From positions 62,001-126,000 of the forward strand of contig OZ025741.1 of NCBI GenBank assembly GCA_964019335.1: DNA of 64,000 nt. The letters are read 5' to 3'. This document shows, piece by piece, positions 31,291 to 41,487 of this stretch (the stretch's first letter is position 1; each line of letters begins with the position of its first letter). The notes under the pieces are model-generated. The model saw nothing but the letters and a program-made list of their open reading frames with translations. It ran no database searches and was not told where the DNA came from. A program made the position numbers and the translations under genes. Source of the DNA: Diplonema japonicum (Eukaryota > Euglenozoa > Diplonemea > Diplonemida > Diplonemidae).

Positions 31291-32578
31291 CAAAAAAAAA
31301 AATATATATATACATACATGTGTCGCAACAGGCCGCCTGCTAGGGATAGATTTCACAGGGGGTGCCCAAGTCCCATGCCCAGCCTGGGCTTGCGAGATAA
31401 GGTTGTCCCGCCCGCTGCTTGAAGACCGCATTTTCGCAGTGTGCAGTGTGGTAGCCACCGTTCCTATTTAAAAAAAAAAAAAAATACAAAGATAACCCCT
31501 TAATCTCCTTAAATTCTAACATACTGGGTGCAATGATGGAGTACTCCCTCCTGGGCGGGGTGTGCGAACGTGAGAGGCCCGAAAAAGAAGGCGTTCTTTC
31601 GAATACAGGTGAGGCTGTTCGTTTCCCGCGGAGCTTTTCCGGCTCCGGTGTGGGGGGTGGGCGGTGCTCCACCAACGGCCTCGGCTTCGAAGGAAGCTGC
31701 TTAGGCGACTGTTTCCACTTCACAGAAATCGGCTCATTTCTAACATTAGAAATAACACCCATCGTGGACTGCAAAGTGTCATTCGGCCTGTTGGACACCG
31801 ACCGTATCTTTGTATGGGTTGGCCGTTCCCCTCGACCAGTGCTGATGATGGAGTCTTGTCTTGTAACTGGCGATGCGGACCTTCTCACTCGGAACGGTGT
31901 GTGGTGTAGCAAGTCCCGTGTTCCAGGTGGAGTGGCGTCTCGTTTCCTCCCACGCGGGGTGGGCGGCCGTTCAGGGTTCACTGGTACTGTACCAAAACCT
32001 CTTGAACTGGCTGGGCTTTGGTATTTAGGATGTTCGGTGGAAGCTCGCCCGCTTCGAGACCTCGTCGGCTTCCCGAGGAGCTCAGGCGCAGGGGCGTCCG
32101 ACTGCAGCATTGCATCCCTTGCAGCGGTACCAGACTGCTGCCACACTGCTCGATGGGATCCTGGGGAAGCGGACCTAGTACGCTGGAGAGAGTGTGCGGC
32201 CGCGCCTGTTAAGTCAGTTGTTTGCTTGCTGGTCGATTGTTTCCGGCTGTTGCTTCTCTCGGTGGGAGGGGAGTAACCTATCTCGGAGGTCATGCCACCG
32301 CCTGACAGCCCGCTTCTTCCTCTTCTGTGTTCTTCGCACGTGGTGCTAGGCCGTTTCGATCGAAGGGATGCATCCCTTATCCCAGGCACTGCCACGAAGC
32401 CCGCACCGTCCAGCCCGCTATTGCTGCGTCGGAAGGCCGTCTCTATCCTCTTCGATGGTATATTCTTCTCCTCCCCACGTTGGATCGGCTTCCCCGCTAC
32501 TTTCATCCCCCTCGCTGCTACAGGGTCGCTTCTGAGCGACGCGACGGCATTTCGTAACCCCACCGATGCGACAGGCAT
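31152..32578 (-). CDS. Disordered Ser/Pro/Arg-rich protein (430 aa)
   Basis: Exons 32578-31525, 31463-31318 and 31244-31152, joined across introns of 61 nt (31464-31524, GTATGT to AAATAG) and 73 nt (31245-31317, GTATGTATAT to GACAG). Frames close exactly. Start MPVASVGLRNAVASLRSDP at 32578. Most of the protein is low-complexity with repeated RSASP, TPPGTRD and PPTPEPEK-like motifs, typical of phospho-regulated or microtubule-associated disordered proteins. The spliced C-terminus, KGYGAKSYLGHASASDIIAW, is more ordered and may be a conserved docking tail. No family is recognised and no function is assigned. Confidence 0.7.
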
Positions 32579-32697
32579 TTATTTTACCCCTCTTTCTTGT
32601 TTTTGGTTAGTAGAAGAACGGTGGAGGGGATAAAAAAAGAGCAAAACATAACAAAAAAAAAAAAAAAAAAAAAAAAAGGAAAAACCCTCACACAAGC

Positions 32698-33255
32698 TCA
32701 AGCTTCTTTCTCTGATGTTTTCCGCTTCAGCGGTCTTTGATTGTGTAGAACTGCTTCTTCGCACCGCTTGATCGCCTTGTCCCTGCCGAAGACATAATTT
32801 TCAGACTTCTCCAGTGAAAGGTTCGCCCCCCACGGTTCAATGAAGTGCCAGGATGTTTCTACAGTCCGCTTGTGTTCTATAGGGTCAAGGAAGACGTCCC
32901 TGTACCTATCTCGGGAGTAAGGGTGCAGCTTGTCCCACGCGGGGGGAGGGGATATCACTGTCTCTGCGTTGTCGAGGTAGGATTTCATATCTAGTCTAAG
33001 GTGGGGGGGCAAGTTCATATTTAATGGGGGGCTCCCTATCTTCAGCACGTCTTGTGCGTACTCGCCCTCCCAGCCCAGCAAGAGTTGCAGCCTGTCCTCC
33101 GCCCCTATCATCAGGTTTCTTCTGTACCCCACTAACCCCATACCGCCGGCCAGCAGGCCCGACAGTAGGATCAGAATTCTTCTGCTTTCAGTCCTTTTCC
33201 CAAACTGGAACCGCCGTGGGTTCAAGTATTTCAGGATCAGTCCTTTGGTGGCCAT
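32698..33255 (-). CDS. Small single-pass membrane protein, possibly mitochondrial (185 aa)
   Basis: Start MATKGLILKYLNPRRFQFG at 33255, preceded by an A-rich leader. A basic N-terminus is followed by one hydrophobic segment (RILILLSGLLAGGMGLVGY, about 25-43). The remainder is hydrophilic with WDKLHPYSRDRYRDVFLDP and a Lys-rich end. The layout (basic, one membrane span, soluble domain) is common in small mitochondrial inner-membrane subunits. No family is recognised; localisation is inferred. Confidence 0.65.
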   Translation of the reverse strand: MATKGLILKYLNPRRFQFGKRTESRRILILLSGLLAGGMGLVGYRRNLMIGAEDRLQLLLGWEGEYAQDVLKIGSPPLNMNLPPHLRLDMKSYLDNAETVISPPPAWDKLHPYSRDRYRDVFLDPIEHKRTVETSWHFIEPWGANLSLEKSENYVFGRDKAIKRCEEAVLHNQRPLKRKTSEKEA

Positions 33256-33397
33256 TTTTTCCTTTTTTTTGTTTTTCTTCTTTCTTTTTTCTTTTTCGGC
33301 TCTTTCCCCCGCTCCACCAAACCCTGGTTGTTTTTTTTTATATTTTTTTTATTTTTTTTAACAAAGTGTTTATTTTTAAAAAGAAAAGGAAACAAAA

Positions 33398-35260
33398 TCA
33401 AGTAGATGGAGCGGGTACAGAAGTAGCCGTTGGTTGAGGAGGTGCAGGGGGGGCCGGTGTAGGCTTCCTTGCTGGGATGAAGATCTGTGGGGCTGGTTTG
33501 GCACGGGAAGCAACCTTGTTGTACGCCTCTTTGTTCCAGCGAACCGCGAGGTTCCTGCTGACGATCTCCTTGGCGATGCTGGTCCGGCGCTGCTGCTTGG
33601 CTCGCTCACGAGACAACGAAACGAAGGACTGCAGGTTGGCCAACCCCCCCGTGAACCTCCTGGTCGGGCTGGGAACATGGTCGAGCGTCGTGATCTCAAT
33701 ACACGGCTGACTGAAAACAACGGACAAATTCTCATCTTCCTCAAGGGAAGGGCTTATATCTAATGTGGGAGACGTGACAGGGCTGCGCAACACAGACGGC
33801 GACAACAATGAAGAATGCGCCCAGCACCGTGGACAATTCTTAAGCTCCATTGAACCTGGTACAACATCGGCCTGTTTCTTCTTCTCCTTCTCTTGGACCT
33901 TTCTAAGCCATTCTGGTGTCGGTGGAGGGACGTACTTGGCCGTCGCGTAACGGTCATGGCGGACCTTTTCACGCAGCCTTCTCCGCTGCTCGCCAAGCCC
34001 GCAGAAGTACTCCCGTTCCCAATCGCTGTTCGGGTTCACAGCATATTGGTGCTCGTTGTCCACGGCCTCTAGAGGGATCGCGAAACGGTTTATATTATTG
34101 TGGATAAGCTTACCGGTGCCGCCTTGTTCAACTGGCAAGGTGTCCTTGCAGAACATATCCCTCGCAACGCGTTTGGAAGCGTTGTCAGTGATACCTATAA
34201 ACGTGAACTTGACAGCAACTGGGTACCGCTCTTCGACAAACCCGTACAGCTCCCGTGCTACGTAATGCGGGTCGCCGGAGTACACACACCGTCGTGTGGT
34301 GATGATGTCGATGAGGAGGCCGTAGCGGTGTTGTGAGCGGATAGACTCCTTGATCTCCCGCCGGGTAGTCGGTCTGTCGGACTCGGCTGCTCGGATTATC
34401 ATTTTAACCCCCCGCGACGCCATTAGCTTTGTAATGGTACGTTTGCCTCGTTCCAAACTTGTTTTGAGCTGCTCGCGCTCGGATTCTGTGTGGACCTCCA
34501 CGGTGATGTAAAGCCACGTTAACGGAGCACCGTCTTCACCGCTTCTGACCATTTGCGTCCAGTCGCTTGGAAAGCTTGGAGGAGCTACGTCGGGGAGCCT
34601 GGCGGTTGGGAAGACCCCCTCCATAGACGTCAGATGGCTCTGCAGCTTCTTCGACTCGTACGCGAACTTCTCCTTCGTGAATTTCGGTTGCGATAGTTTT
34701 TGAACGTGTTGCCCTTGCACCTCAACCTTTGCTTTCCCCGCTTCGACCATATGCCAGTACTCCGCGCATAGGTCTTGCAAGACGTAATGCGACGTTATTG
34801 TTACGTTTTCAGGCCATTTTACCAATGAGGGTGCGATGCCATAGGTAGTCGAGACGAGTTCTTCCGTGTTGCTTTTCAACACCCATTTCTGTGTCTCTTG
34901 TCGAAAGAAAATCGCGTGGTTGCTGTTGTTAAGGAACAGGGTTTTTCCTCCGAATTTTCCGGTTGGCCGGTAGATACCTTGTTGGAACCAAGAGTGCTCG
35001 GGTGTATCGGCGATAACCTTCAAAGGGAGGCTGTCTATGCAGATATAAACGAGCTTCAGCTGGGACTTCTCGGCGGAGTTACCGAGCTTCTCTGTGTGAA
35101 CCTTTAGTGTGCAGTGCTTTACGGACTCCCTTATGCTTTCGGTGATGTCAGACCATTTCCCTTGCCGTCCCCTGACGGCCTTTAGAACGACTCCAACATC
35201 AGATAGTTCAATTGACTCGCCGTTTCTCACTTGCACCCGTTGTAGGCCTAAGATTTGCAT
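33398..35260 (-). CDS. Unrecognised 620-aa protein
   Basis: Single exon, start MQILGLQRVQVRNG at 35260. An N-terminal beta-rich part (about 1-90) is followed by GIYRPTGKFGGKTLFLNNSN, AIFFRQETQKWVL and PSLVKWPENV. This order (G-Y, G-K-x-L-F, then x-W-x-L, then P-x-W) is a small repeated-fold module seen in several protist proteins. A central alpha/beta part contains VKFTFIGITDNASKRVARD followed by LPVEQGGTG, faintly like the end of a CRAL-TRIO domain but too incomplete to call. After residue about 470 come a charged helix (RKVQEKEKKKQ), a CPRCW motif and a Pro/Ala-rich tail. No enzymatic motif is evident. The acceptor-like motif at 35568 lies 317 nt upstream. Confidence 0.75.
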   Translation of the reverse strand: MQILGLQRVQVRNGESIELSDVGVVLKAVRGRQGKWSDITESIRESVKHCTLKVHTEKLGNSAEKSQLKLVYICIDSLPLKVIADTPEHSWFQQGIYRPTGKFGGKTLFLNNSNHAIFFRQETQKWVLKSNTEELVSTTYGIAPSLVKWPENVTITSHYVLQDLCAEYWHMVEAGKAKVEVQGQHVQKLSQPKFTKEKFAYESKKLQSHLTSMEGVFPTARLPDVAPPSFPSDWTQMVRSGEDGAPLTWLYITVEVHTESEREQLKTSLERGKRTITKLMASRGVKMIIRAAESDRPTTRREIKESIRSQHRYGLLIDIITTRRCVYSGDPHYVARELYGFVEERYPVAVKFTFIGITDNASKRVARDMFCKDTLPVEQGGTGKLIHNNINRFAIPLEAVDNEHQYAVNPNSDWEREYFCGLGEQRRRLREKVRHDRYATAKYVPPPTPEWLRKVQEKEKKKQADVVPGSMELKNCPRCWAHSSLLSPSVLRSPVTSPTLDISPSLEEDENLSVVFSQPCIEITTLDHVPSPTRRFTGGLANLQSFVSLSRERAKQQRRTSIAKEIVSRNLAVRWNKEAYNKVASRAKPAPQIFIPARKPTPAPPAPPQPTATSVPAPST

Positions 35261-35567
35261 TGCGGAAGCCTTTTTTTTTTTTTTTTTTTTTTCTTTTGTG
35301 TTTAGCAAGTACTGCTCAGGCGAACAATAAAAAAAGAGGGAGGATTAAAAAGAATATAATTAGTTTGGGGGTTTAGTGTAGGGGGGGGGGGTTCATTTTG
35401 TTATTTTTTTTTTAACTTTGATGGGAAAAGAAGTACAAGCAACGACCCACCAAAATAATAATAAAAAAAAGAATTCTTCTTTTTTTTTCTTTCTTTCTTC
35501 TACTTGTTCCCTTTTTTTCTCTTTTTCTCCTTTTTTTTTAAAAAATAAAAAAATGCTTTCACTTGCC

Positions 35568-35592
35568 GGGTAGAAACCTGGAGAAGCTTCTT
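35568..35592 (-). promoter_or_regulatory. Putative leader splice-acceptor motif (copy 2)
   Basis: The minus strand reads AAGCTTCTCCAG then GTTTCTACCC, identical over 17 nt to the copy at 9154. It lies just outside the MITE and 317 nt upstream of the ATG at 35260. Confidence 0.35.
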
Positions 35593-35603
35593 CTTGAGGG
35601 GGG

Positions 35604-35806
35604 ATTTCACTTAATACCCAAAAAAGTCCAAAAATTCACAGTTTCCAATACCAAACAGTATACTGATTTATTTTAATAGGCCCTGAGTGGGGAGGCCATT
35701 CTTGCCAAAGCTGTGTGCACGAGGCAGCGCAAATAAAAGAAAAATTGTAAACTATTTTAAAAACAATAACATTTTCTTTTTCTTTTTCCCCTGTATTAAG
35801 TGAAAT
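35604..35806. mobile_element. MITE, 203 bp, TIR ATTTCACTTAATAC
   Basis: The left end ATTTCACTTAATACCC (35604) and the right end TGTATTAAGTGAAAT (35792-35806) form a 14-bp perfect inverted repeat. The interior is AT-rich with no coding. The end sequence is shared with the palindrome at 21194-21255, so the two define a small repeat family. No clear target duplication is seen. Confidence 0.7.
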
Positions 35807-36219
35807 ACATAAAAGTTCTAAACAAAAAAATATTTATGAGTTAAAGGGTGTCTCATCTCCTACCTGCACCTATCCCCATTCAGCAGCGGTTTCTCCTCTT
35901 TTGGTGGTCTTGCCGGCCTTCTCCCCAGCCTGACCGCTTCAAAAAGGGGGGGGAACTATTTTCTGTTTGTTAGAGCATTCTTTTTCTTCTTGCTCGTGGA
36001 CGGAGGGTTTCTTATTTTTTTTTTTTCTTTTTTTTTTTTTATAAAGCCGAAACTAAAGGAATTGCACGTGCCGGGGCAGATACCAAGTTGAGAAGTCTAA
36101 AAACCCATATCCGAGTAACGCAGGCAACATTCCCCTTTGTTCACAAGTCGGAAGAAAGAAAGAAAAAAAAAAAAAGGCGCGTTTTGCAGGAAAAACAAAA
36201 GAAATAGTCGGTTTTAACA

Positions 36220-36252
<33 letters not shown>

Positions 36253-37128
36253 AGCGGCATGTGGCACCGTCCTTGCTAAAAAGTGATACCTTAATCCTAA
36301 CCAGTTTTTTTTTCTCCCTTTCTTTTTACGTATCAGTGAATTGTGGTTTTGCATCCCTACGCGATATATCGAAAGTTGGCCGTCTGATAAACCTTTCTAA
36401 CTCTCGATCTTTAGGAGGCTGAAAGTCCCCCCCCCACTCACACAAACCCTCCCATTCACGTAGTAATACGTCGGGTAAAAACAATTTTCAGATCTCGGTT
36501 TCATTTCACACTTTTAGCTGGACGAGCGTCGTGTAAAAAAAAAAAAAAAAAAAAAAAATGCTGTGGGTCGTTCTAAGGCGTCCCCCCCTTGTTCCCATCA
36601 CCTTGGTTTGATAGGCAAAAATTCTTCTTTCTTTCTTTCTTTCTTTCTTTCTTTGAGAAAAAAACAAGGGGCGGAGGGGCGGGGGCTAGTTTTTCTCTTC
36701 CCCCCCCCCCCCCCCGTAAGACCCGGGTGTGCGGTAACTGCTTTTTTTTAAAAAAATAACTGGTTAGGGTACATAGTACCCCCCTGAGCTTTATTGCCCC
36801 CCTCCCCTAACTTAAGGAAACGCCTTCAGAGGAAACGGCCCCAAAGTTAGGATTAGAAACGGGGAAACGTTTCCGTTTTCCTTAAATTTAAAAAAAAAAG
36901 GTGCTTGGAAACGCGTTTCTTGCCAGCATAGTCCCGCCCCCCCCCCCCCCCCCCCACCCGATAAAAAATGCTTAGCGTTCAGATCTGTATGAATGAGCAT
37001 TTCTTTTGTTGTGACTTTTTCACGCCAAAGCAATATTGTTAAAAGGAAGGGGAGGAAGGGAAAAAAAAAAAAAAAAACGCATGGAGGGTATGAGATAGCC
37101 ATCAACAATAAAAACACCCCCACACAAA

Positions 37129-37854
37129 CTACTCCTGTTCGAAGCCACGCTTCACAACATCACACGAGGTTACGCTGTCAGAAGGGGACCGCAAGATCAC
37201 GAACGGGTGCAGCAAGGTGGAGGGGGGAAATGTCAAGTGCTCTGGGAACTTAATCCTGCCCCGCTTCTCCCCGTTGATGGTAACCGTAACGTGCCGCCGT
37301 GTGCAATCAACCACAAGTCGGAGATCGGCTCTGTGATACAGGTCTAGACGGCACAATTCCACATTCGTTTCATCATCGAAAGAAACATGGCCATCAAGTT
37401 CAAATATCACATTTCTGCCAAGATGCTGGAAGGGGTAGTCGTTGCTTACGAAGTCCTTCATGTCTATGAAGCCCACCATGTACCTGTCGTCCATGGTGGA
37501 TGAGGTCTTCGTTTGCCGGAAAACAACATCGAGAGCGAAGCATGGGGTCGTCCCCACCCTAACCCCCCTGCTCCAGACTGCTGGGTACGCGCTGTTGAAA
37601 CATCCCACCACCTCCACCGTTTCCTCGCCTGCGAGGTGCATTCTTGGATGGTCCACAACCCATCTCTGGGTGCCGTACTCCTGCACTATTTTGCACACGT
37701 CTATGGGTAGCTTCTCGCACCACACCAACAACGCCAGCCACCTTACGCGGTTGTCCATTGCCTCGAACACCCCGTCTTCCTCATCGCTGTCGCTTACATT
37801 GTCTTCGAAATTGAGTATCTTCATGGAAGTAGGCTGATGTATCGTGTCGGCCAT
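37129..37854 (-). CDS. SPRY-like protein (241 aa)
   Basis: Start MADTIHQPTSMKILNFE at 37854, after an acidic DNVSDSDEEDGVFE segment; single exon. From about residue 65 the protein follows a SPRY/B30.2 order: RWVVDHPRMHL, then a YMVGFIDMKDFVSND strand region, then LGRNVIFELDGHVSF and LRLVVDCTRRHVTVTINGEKRG, ending with HPFVILRSPSD. The DCTRRHVTVTINGE stretch is typical of the SPRY core. SPRY domains bind protein partners; no catalytic role is expected. There is no additional domain such as RING or LisH, so the partner and pathway are unknown. Confidence 0.65.
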   Translation of the reverse strand: MADTIHQPTSMKILNFEDNVSDSDEEDGVFEAMDNRVRWLALLVWCEKLPIDVCKIVQEYGTQRWVVDHPRMHLAGEETVEVVGCFNSAYPAVWSRGVRVGTTPCFALDVVFRQTKTSSTMDDRYMVGFIDMKDFVSNDYPFQHLGRNVIFELDGHVSFDDETNVELCRLDLYHRADLRLVVDCTRRHVTVTINGEKRGRIKFPEHLTFPPSTLLHPFVILRSPSDSVTSCDVVKRGFEQE

Positions 37855-37993
37855 GTTCCTCCTCCTCCTCCCCCCTCTCTTGTAATCTTTGGGGTAAGGG
37901 TGTAAGTGTTGGAAGGAAAAAAAAAAAAGACACCACTTTGAAAATTACTTTTTTTTTTTTTTTTTTTTTTTTTTGCCTGCCTGGAAAGGGAGG

Positions 37994-39898
37994 TTACCTG
38001 ACCGGGTCCTTTGACGTGAGCACCCTTGGTATCGCTGTCGGTATTCCGCTCGTGAACAGGGGGGTGAGATCGACGACGTTTGCCGCCACTGATGCCGCAG
38101 GTTCATCAGGGGGGCAAACCCTCGGAGCAGCCCGCTTCGCACGCAACGAGCAATCCGCTTGTTTTGGAGGCCGTGGCTTTTTCCACAGCTGCTCGTGCTC
38201 GGTACTGGACGGTGGCGGCGGTGTGCTATCGCTGTCAGGCACATGCGGCCATGGGTTCGGTGCATCATTTTCAACATCCAAAACTGGGTGTGGTGGCGGC
38301 GGCGGGGGTGGCTCCTGAACCGGGGGTTTAAATCTAAACCAGTATTTCTCACTTTTCTTCACATCCGGCTTCTTCCTCGGGAAGATCGGGGGCTTCGTGG
38401 ACAGCCTCCCCGCGTCCCCCGACACCTTATCGAACTGCACCTGAAGCTTCTCGATCACACTCAGCACAGCTTCCTTCCCGCCGCATGGCTTCTTTAAGAT
38501 ATCCCCAAACCTCGGCGAATCTAAATTCAAAATCTGGACGTGTTTTGAAGCTTTGCTCGATACGCTGGTCCGTCTGCTCGATTCTGGTGTGTACTTGGCG
38601 GATATGTTGTTATTAGAGTATTCCCGCTGGTGGGACGTTCGCTTCCGTAACATAGTTTTCAGCGAGGACATCTCAGTGGCGTACGACTCTGGGTCCTGTA
38701 TGCGTCGGGTCTGTGCTTCGTGCAGCTCGTTCTGAAGCTCAGCTATCTTAGCCCTCAACGTCTCGCGCATGTTGAGGGAATCAGCTACCTGTCGTGTCCT
38801 TGACTGCCACCCATCGTTCATCCATTGGTAGGTGGTAGCTGATTCCTTCACGAGCTTTGCAAGCTCCACCTCTACATGGGTGCCTGTCACGTCCTCTTCC
38901 GTCACTCGTTTTACAAACTGCTGCATCCCTCTGTTGTTGTCAGGGCTGTCCAGGCAGCCGCTCAGTGTTTCATTCGGCAGTACGTCCGCGCAGTCCGCAG
39001 GCTGTTCGAAGGTCATCACGTGCGTCACCGCCGCCATCTTCATGATGTCCGCGTGCTTCATCCCCTCCTTCTTGTTCACCAGGTAGTGCACGGTGCCGCA
39101 CAGCGCAGCGACCATCCCTTCGTCCTCGGTGGTGTAGGCTGCCTTTTTGCCGTGTTTGTTGAGGAACATCATGACGCCCCCAATTCTTGCGCGTCCGGTG
39201 TAGTGCGACGGCTTGAGCGGGAGACAGAGGAGGTTGTTGGCGTTGAGCTCCTTCATCCACACACTATCTAGGTCGGTACTGTTCGCGTTGAGGCCGATAC
39301 CGCCAGAGTACACGGCATTGGCGATGAAAGACTTGGTGACTCTTGGGAGGGACGAGGTGTTTGCCTCTGCGGTCGCAACGCTGACCAGCCCCGATTGGCA
39401 CCCGATCTCCGTGAGAAGCAAGACGCCCTGAGAAGAGGACAGGCTGCGCGTAGTGTACTCAACAAGACATCCAAGAATATCAAGAAGGGGCACGCCTGTT
39501 ATAGACTGCGACGTCGCTCCTTGCTGTTGCGCCCGCTTCGGTTCCAAAAAGTTCTGCGCGTACGCATCCTCTTCAGGAGAGAGGTACTGCTGCAGGTACG
39601 CCGTCTCCACACGGTCATTAAAATCTGACGCGACTTTCCTGTTGGGGTGGATGACCTCTTTCTTGGGATCTCCCTCAGGCTCGATCCCCAAAAGCAACTC
39701 CTTCAACCCCTCCTCTGTCTGCTGTATCACGGTGTTCAGGGCGCACAACGTGTCTCTGAAATGGCGTGTTTGCTCCGAGGTGTGCATGACGCAGGTCTGT
39801 AGCAACCTGACAAGACTCGAAAAAGACGAATCAAGGTGCATGATCAACGCAGACGACACGCCTTCCTTCGGCAGCATCGTAGGCCTGTGGTGCAACAT
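37994..39898 (-). CDS. GAF-domain protein with coiled coil (634 aa)
   Basis: Start MLHHRPTMLPKEG at 39898, single exon. Residues about 135-290 resemble a GAF domain: LDILGCLVEYTTRSLSSSQGVLLLTEIG, followed by ELNANNLLCLPLK and IGGVMMFLNKHGKKAAYTTEDEGMVAALC, the usual N[KR] and final-helix motifs. GAF domains sense cyclic nucleotides or other small ligands; binding residues cannot be assigned. A helical coiled-coil segment (about 370-410, MRETLRAKIAELQNELHEAQTR) and a Pro-rich tail follow. It resembles ciliary or protist signalling GAF proteins without a kinase or cyclase. The coding frame ends in CAG|GTAACC, so a further 3' exon is conceivable, but the immediate TAA was kept. Confidence 0.72.
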   Translation of the reverse strand: MLHHRPTMLPKEGVSSALIMHLDSSFSSLVRLLQTCVMHTSEQTRHFRDTLCALNTVIQQTEEGLKELLLGIEPEGDPKKEVIHPNRKVASDFNDRVETAYLQQYLSPEEDAYAQNFLEPKRAQQQGATSQSITGVPLLDILGCLVEYTTRSLSSSQGVLLLTEIGCQSGLVSVATAEANTSSLPRVTKSFIANAVYSGGIGLNANSTDLDSVWMKELNANNLLCLPLKPSHYTGRARIGGVMMFLNKHGKKAAYTTEDEGMVAALCGTVHYLVNKKEGMKHADIMKMAAVTHVMTFEQPADCADVLPNETLSGCLDSPDNNRGMQQFVKRVTEEDVTGTHVEVELAKLVKESATTYQWMNDGWQSRTRQVADSLNMRETLRAKIAELQNELHEAQTRRIQDPESYATEMSSLKTMLRKRTSHQREYSNNNISAKYTPESSRRTSVSSKASKHVQILNLDSPRFGDILKKPCGGKEAVLSVIEKLQVQFDKVSGDAGRLSTKPPIFPRKKPDVKKSEKYWFRFKPPVQEPPPPPPPHPVLDVENDAPNPWPHVPDSDSTPPPPSSTEHEQLWKKPRPPKQADCSLRAKRAAPRVCPPDEPAASVAANVVDLTPLFTSGIPTAIPRVLTSKDPVR

Positions 39899-39927
39899 TG
39901 ATAGTCACAGGGTGTAAGGCAAAAAAT

Positions 39928-39960
<33 letters not shown>

Positions 39961-40014
39961 CAGACAGAAAAAAAAAAAATAAAGGGTGGGGGGGACGGGT
40001 GGGGTCGTATTATA

Positions 40015-41487
40015 CTACAAGGCAACCGATGCCTTCCTGAACTTGCTGCAGATCTCTTGCGTGGTCAGCTTGGTGATCTTCTCAGGGGAGACGACGTGCC
40101 GGAGAAGCCTCGTCCTGAGAGAAGAGTTCTTGGCCTTCAGCTCCGCACGGATAACCTTTATATAAGAGTGGTACGCCTCTGTCTTCCCACCCTTTTCCTT
40201 AAACAGACACTCTTCGATGCCACATGCGATGAGGTAAGGGTTCCAGATAGGTGGTGCGGCTGACACACCAAGGTTTTGGAGTTTTGCAGTGACAGACTGA
40301 GATGGAGGAGTTATAGTCTTGTCGATTATGGGGTGGAGAGGGTGTTCTGCTGAGATATCCTTGGAACTCCACAAGTACTCGCCTTCGGGTTCTGAAGAGT
40401 TCACAGAACTGTCGTCGTAGTCGTCGTCGTCTTCCTCTTCCTCGTTGGGCTCGAGGATCTTCGGTTTTGGGTATGTCATCCACCGCTCCCACTCCGTGTC
40501 TGCTACCTCTTTGTTGTAATCCTGCAGCTCGACGAGGACAGCATCGGCTGTGTTGAGGCTGCAGTCCCCTGTGTCCACCCATTCCCGTGCTGCAGATTTT
40601 GTAGCATTTGTTGATTTTTCAGTTGAAACCCGTTGGTTCTCTTGAAGAGATTTTAACACGTCTTCCGCTTTGTGTGTGCTGCACACCACAACAGGAGTAT
40701 CTGGTGTTTTTGGCATCGTTGTTGGTTCTCCTTCGCCGGCGACGAGTTCTTGTTTCTGAACCTCGTTGGGCGAGAAGGGAAGCGAGGCGGTGGATGAATT
40801 GATGAGATTATCATAGAGCCGCATTCTACATGCTAGCCTTGACCTGTCGCTGTAGTCGTATGCTAAGGGGTTCACTTCTGGGACAGGCGACTCGATTCGC
40901 TGTTTTTTTGCTATAGGTAGGTCCTTTGGTGTTGCTCTATTGACGGCCTTTGCTATAGGGTCGGCTTGGCGTGTGAGGACGGAGGAGATCTCTTTATCCC
41001 GTACGTATGCACCGCCGTTGCGCCAGTCTTGGAATTTGGTTCGGAGTTTTCCTTTGGTCATCTTCCCGCCTGTGAAGCTCGTCCGCATGACACAGTACTC
41101 CAGCATTGCGTGGAAGAATGTATCTTCTTTGACGAGAGTTCCTTTGCTGTCCTTGGGCTGCCATTCGTGCCACCAGTCCTTTGCTTTGTTGCACGCTTGG
41201 AACCACTTGGACGATATCGGTCCCCTGTTGTCCCATGTGAAGGCAGGAAGTCCCGCTCGCTTGTTCAGAGTGTGTCGGCCCTTCATCGTCTGGTTGTGTT
41301 GGGTTTCTTTTTATTTTTTGATTTGCTGTTGTGCTCATACCTTCCAGTCGATTTCGACCTGCGACACCCACTTATCTACGGTTTCGTAGAATTTCTTGGC
41401 CTGCGGCAATGTAATCTGCCCCCTGTCCACCCCCGTTTTGACGTCCTGCAGCGTCTTGCACCCGAATACATTGCTCAACGCGGACAT
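40015..41487 (-). CDS. TFIIS central-domain (TFS2M) protein without zinc ribbon (473 aa)
   Basis: Exons 41487-41341 and 41289-40015, joined in phase 0 across a 51-nt intron (41290-41340, GTATGA to AACCAG). Exon 1 starts MSALSNVFGCKTLQD, with an ATG preceded by A-rich leader. The middle is disordered and acidic (EPNEEEEDDDDYDDSS). The last 80 residues match the TFS2M fold: IACGIEECLFKEKGG, YHSYIKVIRAELKAKN, LRTRLLRHVVSPEKITKLTT, EICSKFRK. In TFIIS, PHF3 and Bye1 this domain contacts RNA polymerase II. The chain ends 10 residues after the domain, so the catalytic Zn ribbon of TFIIS is absent, as in Bye1-like or PHF3-like regulators. Role: a transcription regulator acting on Pol II, by inference. 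Confidence 0.75.

Larger units (their letters stand above)
35261..37128. other. Largest gene-poor stretch (1.9 kb)
   Basis: It contains the acceptor-like motif at 35568-35592, the MITE at 35604-35806, a CTTT microsatellite at 36626-36654, A runs (36220-36251, 36535-36558) and C runs of about 17-18 (36699-36715, 36938-36954). A GC-richer island at 35866-35945 reads for about 25 codons on the minus strand but has no start or known similarity. Nothing else is supported. Confidence 0.55.

Noticed and set aside
33900-34300. CRAL-TRIO (Sec14) domain in the 620-aa protein
   Set aside because: Only the LPVEQGGTG ending is reminiscent; the lipid-binding core is not visible.
36283-36775. Possible inverted repeat CCTAACCAGTT (36297 and 36759)
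   Set aside because: Only 11 bp match and the flanks diverge, with no target duplication; not enough to call an element.
37929-37993. Extra 3' exon for the GAF gene (donor CAG|GTAACC)
   Set aside because: Possible acceptors give low-complexity phenylalanine runs; the direct TAA stop is simpler.
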